Shown piece after piece: positions 37,066-47,200 of a stretch of DNA of 64,000 bases. This DNA is from Antedon mediterranea (lineage: Eukaryota > Echinodermata > Crinoidea > Comatulida > Antedonidae). The first letter of the stretch is position 1; each line of letters opens with the position of its first letter. The notes beneath the pieces are model-generated. The model saw nothing but the letters and a program-made list of their open reading frames with translations, was not told the origin of the DNA and did no database searches. Where the stretch lies: the NCBI RefSeq assembly GCF_964355755.1, contig NC_092673.1, positions 20,033,001 through 20,097,000 of the forward strand, read 5' to 3'. Made by a program: the position numbers and the translations under genes.

Positions 37066-37166
37066 TCAAGGAGAATGTTAAGAAACTTGTTTTTCTGCAG
37101 TTTCTAAATTGTTCGCATAGTATAATGTCATTTAAGCATTTATAACATAATATATGACGTCACAAC

Positions 37167-37199
37167 TACCATATGACGTCATAGGTACGTCATATGGTA
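37167..37199. other. Perfect 13-bp-arm hairpin containing TGACGT
   Basis: TACCATATGACGT and ACGTCATATGGTA flank a seven-base loop. The left arm continues as TGACGTCAT, a CRE-type palindrome, and another TGACGTCA lies at about 37155. Function unknown. Confidence 0.6.
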
Positions 37200-37477
37200 A
37201 TTTAAATAAGTTAATTAGAATGTTTAATATCACATTTATTTCTACTCGTAATGCACTTAGGTGGTCGAAATCCAACCGTTAAGGAGATATGGGGCTTTAA
37301 AATAGCAAATGGCGGCCGTTTTGAATTTATGCTAATTAACCCATTTCCCGATGTCCGATTTTGGTAAACTTTGGAAATGATGTTCATGTTCACCATATCA
37401 ACCATATAAAAAAAAATTCTGTTGCAATTTGTTCTAGGTTCAACCATATTTTTACTTTACACTAATACTTATACTTG
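37200..37477. other. Intergenic DNA with ATGGCGGC motif
   Basis: No gene recognised. Contains AAATGGCGGCCGTTTT near 37309, resembling a segment in both foldback arms (31311 and 33325). Confidence 0.4.
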
Positions 37478-40400
37478 CTTCCTAAACCAGGGGCCTCAGG
37501 GCTCTGTGTTACGCCGCAAGACAATTATCAACAATCAACAATAATTTATCTGTTTTCTATTAATGATGCACTAATACTTATACTTGCTATACTTACTTAT
37601 TATCCATATATACATGAAATAACGTATACGCATACAATTCAGAAACATGAAATCTAATACAATATTGTTTAAGCATTGTGTTGGAATCGACTATGGTCAT
37701 ATTGCTTTATGTTACACATTACGTCAGTTTGTTTTCCAATCGTAATCGTAAGCTCGTGCGCGCGATACTAAAACTAAATACTAAAAATAAGTTGTTTTAA
37801 TGTCATAGTTCCCGACGGAGATTCTTGTATTATAAGTTCTTTGGTGCAAGCTATAATTACTTCGCTCTGGGCATGCGCAATAGCGTGTCGGATTCCCAAA
37901 CGCTGGGCAGTTGAGTTCCGGTGCCGGAATCCTAACCACGGCGTAAAACGAATGTGTATATACCCAATAATTGCCGGCTAAATTGATATTGATAAAGCGC
38001 CACCAACTTAAATATTTCTTCTGAACTTCAGCTTTTTCTCTAAACATAATAAATACAGTAGGCCCCTACTGTAATACCTCGAAAGAAATTCCCTTGGGCT
38101 TCTTTTCGAAAAGAAGCCCACCCCCTCCCGATCTTTGGTCTCTGTAAAAGAAGCCTCTTTCGAATCAAGACGGCCCACAGGGCTTCTTTTTTTTAGATAG
38201 ACTATTTGAATGTAAAAGGAACATGGTGATTGATGCCTTAAATAACTATGATGCAGATATAATAAAATGTATGATCGAGATAACTATCGTAGGCCAACAT
38301 TAATTTTACAGGTTAAAATTGTATTTTATCAAAAATAATAATATATATGTATGAATGACTTAATAAATCGAATCTGAATCTCAATATTGGCTTAAAATAT
38401 GCAGTAACCGTCGCGAGAAAATTGAATAAAGCTTTGTTTTTCCTTTTTGGATGCAATGCGTACGACTAGCATGACAACGCAGCAAGCGAGTTGACCAATG
38501 GCAAGCGGCACACAGTTGGAATAGTCATCGAGTGTGATTGGTCAATTAAGAATGATTTGCGTTGCACTACGTCGTCCTTGCGTTGGACAAGCCTAAACAA
38601 CGCAATATGAACGAAGAAAACAAAAACTAAATAGTGGCACATACATAATACTCTGTTACAACTTTCTTCTAAAATGCCCACGAACTAATAACAAGACCCA
38701 GTGGCGTAACGGCTATGAGCGCCCGCTGGACCCTGAGCAGTGCCCGGAGGAAAAAACAGCAGGCATTAAAATATGTCGAAAAAGGCTCAAAACGCTCGAG
38801 GTCTCACATCGTTGGAGGCCGCTAAGGCTTCCTAAACCAGGGGCCTCAGGGCTCTGTGTTACGCCGCAAGACAATTATCAACAATCAACAATAATTTATC
38901 TGTTTTCTATTAATGATGCACTAATACTTATACTTGCTATACTTACTTATTATCCATATATACATGAAATAACGTATACGCATACAATTCAGAAACATGA
39001 AATCTAATACAATATTGTTTAAGCATTGTGTTGGAATCGACTATGGTCATATTGCTTTATGTTACACATTACGTCAGTTTGTTTTCCAATCGTAATCGTA
39101 AGCTCGTGCGCGCGATACTAAAACTAAATACTAAAAATAAGTTGTTTTAATGTCATAGTTCCCGACGGAGATTCTTGTATTATAAGTTCTTTGGTGCAAG
39201 CTATAATTACTTCGCTCTGGGCATGCGCAATAGCGTGTCGGATTCCCAAACGCTGGGCAGTTGAGTTCCGGTGCCGGAATCCTAACCACGGCGTAAAACG
39301 AATGTGTATATACCCAATAATTGCCGGCTAAATTGATATTGATAAAGCGCCACCAACTTAAATATTTCTTCTGAACTTCAGCTTTTTCTCTAAACATAAT
39401 AAATACAGTAGGCCCTACTGTAATACCTCGAAAGAAATTCCCTTGGGCTTCTTTTCGAAAAGAAGCCCACCCCCTCCCGATCTTTGGTCTCTGTAAAAGA
39501 AGCCTCTTTCGAATCAAGACGGCCCACAGGGCTTCTTTTTTTTAGATAGACTAATTGAATGTAAAAGGAACATGGTGATTGATGCCTTAAATAACTATGG
39601 TGCAGATATAATAAAATGTATGATCGAGATAACTATCGTAGGCCAACATTAATTTTACAGGTTAAAATTGTATTTTATCAAAAATAATAATATATATGTA
39701 TGAATGACTTAATAAATCGAATCTGAATCTCAATATTGGCTTAAAATATGCAGTAACCGTCGCGAGAAAATTGAATAAAGCTTTGTTTTTCCTTTTTGGA
39801 TGCAATGCGTACGACTAGCATGACAACGCAGCAAGCGAGTTGACCAATGGCAAGCGGCACACAGTTGGAATAGTCATCGAGTGTGATTGGTCAATTAAGA
39901 ATGATTTGCGTTGCACTACGTCGTCCTTGCGTTGGACAAGCCTAAACAACGCAATATGAACGACGAAAACAAAAACTAAATAGTGGCACATACATAATAC
40001 TCTGTTACAACTTTCTTCTAAAATGCCCACGAACTAATAACAAGACCCAGTGGCGTAACGGCTATGAGCGCCCGCTGGACCCTAGGGGCCCCTGAGCAGT
40101 GCCCGGAGGAAAAAACAGCAGGCATTAAAATATGTCGAAAAAGGCTCAAAACGCTCGAGGTCTCACATCGTTGGAGGCCGCTAAGGCTTCCTAAACCAGG
40201 GGCCTCAGGGCTCTGTGTTACGCCGCAAGACAATTATCAACAATCAACAATAATTTATCTGTTTTCTATTAATGATGCACTAATACTTATACTTGCTATA
40301 CTTACTTATTATCCATATATACATGAAATAACGTATACGCATACAATTCAGAAACATGAAATCTAATACAATATTGTTTAAGCATTGTGTTGGAATCGAC

Positions 40401-40490
40401 TATGGTCATATTGCTTTATGTTACACATTACGTCAGTTTGTTTTCCAATCGTAATCGTAAGCTCGTGCGCGCGATACTAAAACTAAATAC
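37478..40490. repeat. 1.35-kb tandem repeat, 2.2 copies
   Basis: Units 37478-38827 and 38828-40186 plus a partial unit 40187-40490, each beginning CTTCCTAAACCAGGGGCC. They are almost identical, with unit 2 gaining a few bases near 40081. Each full unit has a perfect 24-bp palindrome at 38096-38119 and 39445-39468 (GGGCTTCTTTTC and its inverse), a TACAGTAGG/CCTACTGTA hairpin, and a MITE-like part with inverted CCAAT-type motifs (GACCAATGG, GATTGGTC). A short piece (AAAATAAGTTGTTTTAATG) also occurs near 55362. Minus-strand frames of 88-128 codons exist but show no recognisable domain. Confidence 0.85.
38440..38610. mobile_element. MITE-like segment with CCAAT-flanked core
   Basis: Imperfect inverted ends (GCAATGCGTACGA and TACGTCGTCCTTGCG) surround GACCAATGG and GATTGGTCA. 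The same arrangement occurs at about 48130-48270 in an intron, and again in the next tandem unit near 39790-39955. Confidence 0.45.
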
Positions 40491-40870
40491 TTTAGGTGAA
40501 TGCCGAAAAGCTCGAAATAGTGAATTCTTGACGGCGTGTGGCGCAGTGTGTTGGACGTTGGACTATTGATCGTGGGTTCGAATCCAAAGCTCGTCGCATT
40601 GCTTGAATTTGAGGCACAATACTTTAATTTGCCTCTCTTCACCCATGTGTACAAATGGGTACCTGGTATAGGTCAAAACAAACTGCGCTGATTACTGGCT
40701 GCAACATTGGGAGTATGATCCCAAAAGTAATTGGGGTAATAATTTGAAGGTATTATTAGGTCAAGCTGTAAAGTCAACAATAATGAATTATTCATTAGAT
40801 AAGGTCGAAAAGTTGGGTAATGTTGAATTTGTTTCCAATAATATGCCTAAATTATTAAATGGGTAAAATT
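40491..40870 (+). mobile_element. tRNA-derived SINE
   Basis: The tRNA-like head, about 40530-40595, has A-box-like GTGGCGCAGTGTG, B-box GGTTCGAATCC (40575-40585) and partly pairable acceptor ends GACGGCG/GCTCGTC. A non-tRNA body follows (CACCCATGTGTACAAATGG near 40640). It lies just beyond the 3' end of the minus-strand gene. Shortened heads of the same family recur at 55490-55599 and 60320-60428. Confidence 0.65.
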
Positions 40871-40951
40871 TCAAATACCAAAGCAGAGTCTTCTAAAATA
40901 GCAGTGACCTTTTTAAGTTCATTCTATATGCACGACTTGCATGATTTACAA

Positions 40952-41218
40952 CTACACCCATTGGTACATGTTGAAGCTTGGATTAGTTGTGCCACCACTA
41001 ACATTTCGTTGGTTCGACTGACCCAAAAAGTACTCCCCATCTCGCTCAAAAAATGTTATATCATAACATTCGTGTGATGGTATGGTTCCGTAATTTACGA
41101 ACATACTCCCTTCTAATTTAAAAATTGGTGATGACGTAGTATAGAGTTCAAGATCGTCATAAGCACCACTTGATTCCGTTCTGCTTGTCGTTATTATCAA
41201 AAACACTTCTCCGCCAAC
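40952..41218 (-). CDS. Exon 14: last EAR repeats and stop
   Basis: Acceptor TTTACAG, then 88 codons in phase 0 and TAG. Reads EVFLIITTS, FKLEGSMF, ITFFERDGEYFLGQSN and ends MYQWV, as in the closing strand of EAR repeats. Completes repeat 6 and forms repeat 7. Confidence 0.75.
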   Translation of the reverse strand, partial: VGGEVFLIITTSRTESSGAYDDLELYTTSSPIFKLEGSMFVNYGTIPSHECYDITFFERDGEYFLGQSNQRNVSGGTTNPSFNMYQWV

Positions 41219-44200
41219 CTGTAAATAAAGACAACATCTTCATTGACATAGTGTATTATATAATACATACTACAGATTTAGAAAAAAACTGCAAAAAGTC
41301 ACTAAGATCACCAAACCTTTTTTACGTCAGACATTTCAACAGAAAAAAATTACATTGACTCATTTTATTCGGTCAATTTTTCAATTTCCAGAAAAAAAGT
41401 AGTACAGTATAAGTATTTCAATCTATTTTTTTATTACCCTGTAATTTTGTATTAGTGTGAAAAAGAGGAGGCTGATTAGCATGGGTGGTACTTACTTTGA
41501 AAATGGTAGATTTCGTGGGGCAATGTTCCACAGGAATACGTTGATGAATTTTAAATTCTTCAGACGACTTGTCCCATCTATACACTATTATGGCATGTGC
41601 ACATTCCAAAGGATTCACAGCTACTAAGTAAGTATCACCGTCATTTGTGAATGTCTCGATTCCAGTTGACCAAAAAGCGTCCGATTCGTCTAGTGATCGA
41701 TAAAAAAAGGTGATAAAAACACAAACTAGAGTGATGATTACGGTAGTACGCAGGATAGTTAGGCCTACAGTACTGTATAATTAATCCTAACTAACAACAT
41801 TTTAAAGTATACATACTACTGCAGCAATATTGAATATCATCAATTGCAATGTCAACAATGGCAATGTCACCAGTGCCGTCACTTTCTTTACTTGCTTCAA
41901 ACACAATGTAGTTGTCTTCATCACCAGCTTTCTCAAATTGTACTACAGCATTACGCCATGAATCTCCTTGGTTACCACTTAATGTCCATAACAGTTCGTC
42001 CCCCAAGTTTGACGTTCTGTAAAGGTTGAGTGCTCCAATAGTAGCTCCGTACATGTGGTAAAAGAATGACAAAGATACACGTTGGCCTGGTGGTAGCAAT
42101 GGACTTCTTAGGCGTGCTGGCCTTTCATTACCGGTACTTACAGAAGCATAATAATCATCTATATGTATGTAAAAAACTTTGATTTATTATTTATATCTAT
42201 GAATTTTTGATTTTAAACTAATATTCAACTGTATATCAATAACACACCCACTATAGTGGTGGATCCAGAGGGACCGCATCCTCCGCACGCCCCGCCCCCT
42301 ACAAATCTGGAAAAAAATTATCCTACCAAAAAATTAGAAAAAAAACGTAAGAGTAAATGACTTTCAGTTTTGATTAAAACACATTGTTTCAGCGCCGTGC
42401 TAAATTACTTTTCATTAGAGGTCACCATTGCCGTTGCGGTATAACGGATGCAAAGGGGCGCACACGGCTCAGCAAAAAAAACCCCCAAAAACAACAACAA
42501 AAAACACTTTTAATTGCCACCGTCAGACAACTGCGTATGCCTACCTATTGTTTAGATGGCTGGCAGTCAGCAAACATTAAGTATATATACGTAAAAAATT
42601 GAACGCCGTGGTTACCTACAGTATGTGTGGCTAGTAGCCTAAAGTGTATCATCATCATAGATATGTTGATAATAATATATAATAGTACACTACTGTGGTA
42701 ATTGTGTACTGTAGTTTACATTATAGCAACCGTTTTCTAGGCCACTCACCGATATTTACGCAACTGTATCAATACCTATTTATATTGATATATTTAATTT
42801 CCTCAACAAATTGATGTAAATAAATATTGAGCTATAATAAGCATTACATTTTGTGCTTTTTTGGGGCTTCCCCTAGACGTACGTTCGCATTGAACGGAAC
42901 GCAAGCAATCAAAACAAAATAGTGAATGAAATCGGCCAAAAAAATGGTCCTTTAGTCACGTGTGTTTATTGGAGGGAAAAAGTATGATCGTTTGCTTATT
43001 GGTAGCATGCTACATGATAGTGCCTTTTCCTGCAAATTAGAGGTGGCATTTATCATTTATGTGCGAGAGTACCATTTCTAGCCATCTGGGGCGTCATTTA
43101 ACAAAGTTCGCTTTGCCACAGGTCCTGTCGACGGTCCTGGACAAGCACCCCTTTTCAGCCGTGCAAACGCTGAGTTACGCGAAGCGCCCTGTTGTGACGC
43201 TTTTACTCAAAATAGGCCTATGGGGAAAATGTCACCATTTAATAGGCTAGTACCTCAGTTTTCATATTTAAAATATCAATTTTTAATACATTTATAATAA
43301 CATAAGAGTGCAATTTCTGACCATCTAGAGGTGTTATGTTTTCAAAATCGCCCAAACTCAGAGTTGGTGACGTGTGGATTCTACAGTTGCGCCCCCACCC
43401 TTTCAAAAATTCTGGATCCGCCCCTGCCAGTATGAACCTATAAACTTACTTGTATTCCCTGAATTGCCGTTTGTTGGTCCAGTGTTTACTGTTGGCGTAG
43501 AACCATATCTCCGTTTCCAATTATATTCTTTAGTCCAATGATTAAAACCAGTCTCGAAATCTGATGTTGCTAAAACAATAACAATACTTTTTCGTCAAAA
43601 AATAAGGACGATAGGTTTAAAATCTGACTACTGCTCCTATATTAAGTTTTTTTTATTGTTGTATCTTTGTACTGTCCTTGTTTTTTTGGGAGGACAATTA
43701 ATGAAATGAAGTTCTTGACAAATATATCAGGACAGTTCAAATGTAGTAACATTACGCCAGTATTTTCGCTCCTCCTCCTCTCTCTCTAAACACACCCCAG
43801 ATACTGGGTGATGTGTTTAAGACAGTTCCAGTACAAATTATGTTAGCCATCACTAATCCCTCAAGCAGTTTTCAAATGTAGTTTAAAACATTCCCAATAA
43901 AGTTTCGATCATGGTGATAGGTTTACATCCCCACCCCAAACTCCCATTCCTTTCCCAGGGATAATTTATATTATACTTTAACATTTTCTAACCACAATTA
44001 ATTCTCATCAGTTTTATAGCCTAATACCCTTAGCCTAAGCAAAATCCCTACTATCCCCTAAACCCCAACTCCCACACCCTATCTCCCAACCCACTCCCAC
44101 AAAATCCCCGGACTTTTTTAAATGTAGTTTAAAACCTTCCCGGTACAATGACGATCATTTTGATACCCCATGGTTACATGCAGAAACAGAAATTTGTATA

Positions 44201-47200
44201 ACGAACAAACATCGAAAGTGGGGAAAAGTGTGCCATTTTGACCACATTTTGGCCACTAACTTGGATCCTAGATGGCGATGATGTTCAAATATAGTTTAGA
44301 ACTTTCCCGGTATAATTGCGGTCATTTTGATACCCCATATGTAAAGTTACGTGCAGTAACAAAAAGTTGTATAACGAACAAACAAACCAACAAACAAACA
44401 AACAAACAAACACACGTACAAACTCTCTCACTTATAATATAGAAAAAAATTAGTTTTTGTGACGTCACCAATGTGTCAATTCAAGACGATAATTAACAAA
44501 TTGTGGACGCTATAGTGCGAACAAAGCAAGTATACTTAGCAAAATTTTGTTTTGCCAAGTAAAAAGGTATACAGTATTTAGTATACATTTGATTATTCCT
44601 CAGATTACTAAACAATTCATTTAGTTGTCTGAGTTTTCTAATAGCAGAATTAAACTAGAAACTAGATATCTGAGATTTCTAGAAACTCAGATATGAAATC
44701 TGATTTTTAGACATTCGTTTTTATGTTGTTAACAAGTACTGTTAAAAAAGTACTGTAATTCTATAATCTTTATAAAATACATCATTTTAAAGTTACATAC
44801 CACCATAATAAATATAATCAATTGCAATGTCACCAGTATAGGAACTCCCTTTAATTGCTTCAAACACAATGTAGTTGTCTCCATCACCAGTATGCTCAAA
44901 TTGTACCACAACGCGATGCCATTGATCTCCTTGGTTACCACTTCTTGAGCATAACAGTTCGTCTCCCAGGTTTGAAGTTCTATAAACGTTGAGAGTTCCA
45001 GTAGTTACGTACATGTGGTAGTAGAAATATAATTGTATCTTAGGCGAGCTGACATCCCAGTTGCGTGTGATGTATCAACATAAACATAATAATCACCTGT
45101 ATGTTGAAATAAAATTTTGAAATTTATTACAATATGTTACTGTATATATTTTCAATTTGAAGATTTTCATAATGATATTAAAAACTTTAATTTTTAACAA
45201 ATCATGATTAATTTAGGATTAGGAATTTTAGATCCTGAAAACGAAAGGGAAGATGGATAGGAATTGAAAGGGAAAAACAAATCTGTAAAGTTTGCAAATG
45301 TAAAGATGTTGAAAATGAAAATTACTTTGTTTTAGTATGTCCATACTACAACGAAATTAGACACTTCTTTTTAAAACATTATGATTTTAATCAACCAACA
45401 AATAAAAAGTTTATTTTACTAATGAAAAACAAAAAGAAAAAAGTAATCAATAACCTGGTTAGTACTTCTTAAATTTTATAATATGTATTATTTTCTATTA
45501 TTGTACTGTCGAACAAATGAATGAATGAATGTATAAAAAATAGAATTATCAAATAACTTCAATCCCTACTTCTAGCACCTACGAACTTACCTGTACCAAA
45601 ACGACCATTTGTTGGTCCAGCGTTTGGTGATGGCGTTGCACCTGTTATCCGTGTCCAGTCAAACCCATCATTATTGTCTTGAGCCCAGCCTTCAAAACCT
45701 GTCTGGAAATCTGTTAGACCTATAAACAAAATTGTTCATACAAAATAAACGAAAAATAAACACCCTGGGCACAACCCGTAGACGAACGACGTTGTGTGTA
45801 CAAAGATTCTATTTTTTTTCAAGATTTATTCTACGGCCGCCTGACCTGTATCAAGGGAAATTGGTTACAAAAGAACAGATTGGGATTATTATTTTAGTAA
45901 TATGTGTACCGTAGTATCGAATGTCATCAATTGCAATGTCACCAATGCCGTTACTCCCTTGAATTGCTTCAAACACAATGTAGTTGTCTTCATCACTAAT
46001 GTTGTGTGTATATTGTATTGAATTAGAATATGGCCATGAATCTCCTTGGTTACCACTTCTTGTCCATAACAGTTCGTCTCCCAAGTTTGACGTTCTGTAA
46101 ACGTTGAGTGTTCCAATTGTATCTCCGTACATGTGGTAAAAGAATGATAACGATACACGTTGGCTTGGTGGTAGCAATGGACTTTTTAGGCGAGCTGACA
46201 TCCCTTCAGTTATTGGACTTGATGTTTCAATATAAACATAATAATCACCTATGTATGTTGGAAATAAAAAAATGGTGCTTTGAAATGTAGTACAATATTT
46301 AACTCCAATCCCTACTAGAGCACCTACGAACTTAGCTGTACCTGAATGAGCGTTTGTTGGTCCAGTGTTTGTTGATGGCGTTGCACCTTTCATCCGTGTC
46401 CAAAAAAAGTCATCATTAGCTTCTTGAGCCCAGCCATCAAAACCTGTCTGGAAATCTGTTTTAACTAAGAAAAACTGTTAGTACTAAAAAACAGAAATTG
46501 GAAAAAAACTCAAAACAGTACAGATTATATATATATTTGTGTAAATAAACAAAATAAGCAACATTTAGAATTTATGTTCTTTATATTGCTGAAACCTAAT
46601 ATAATATTTTACTTTATTAAAAAAAGAATTAGTTTTAGTGCATTCAATAGATCTCAACGAACCGGAATTGTTTCTTTTGCAAACAAACTCTTGGATGGAT
46701 CACTATAACATTTGATTAACAATCTCAAACCTGTACGCACTTACCTAATGATGACGTATCAACATTTTGTTGAGTCCATTCATCAAAGCCATTATTGAAA
46801 TCTGTATTAACTATAAAAATATCCTGTATTTGAATCGATAAATTAGCATTTTTCACTGATCATGTATGATACCTTAACTCGTCGTCAATTGGTATACCCA
46901 ATGCGCAACACCACTAACCATCACCTTCGGCGCTATACATACAAACATTCACAAATTAGAGACAAGCTAGATATTTGGTCACCGTAAATGAGGTACATTA
47001 TATTATAATGTAACTAAAAATAAATCAAATTATTAACTTTATATCACTTACAGTTTTCTTTTATTTTCCAAACTTCTGGAGCTGCTGCTGCTGTTCCATT
47101 TAAAGTTGCTATTGCCGCGTACATTATACCATCTACTGAGAATAGTTTACCACTCAGAGACCCATGACTTGGTAGCTGAGCATACTCCAAGAAGAGGTTA

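Noticed and set aside
37781-39517. Minus-strand frames of 88 and 128 codons in the 1.35-kb repeat as a protein gene
   Set aside because: The longer one exists only because of a one-base difference between the units, there is no recognisable domain, and it crosses the perfect palindrome.
40530-40595. Functional tRNA gene
   Set aside because: T-arm and acceptor pairing are incomplete, and the same head recurs shortened in the tandem repeat, as expected for a SINE.
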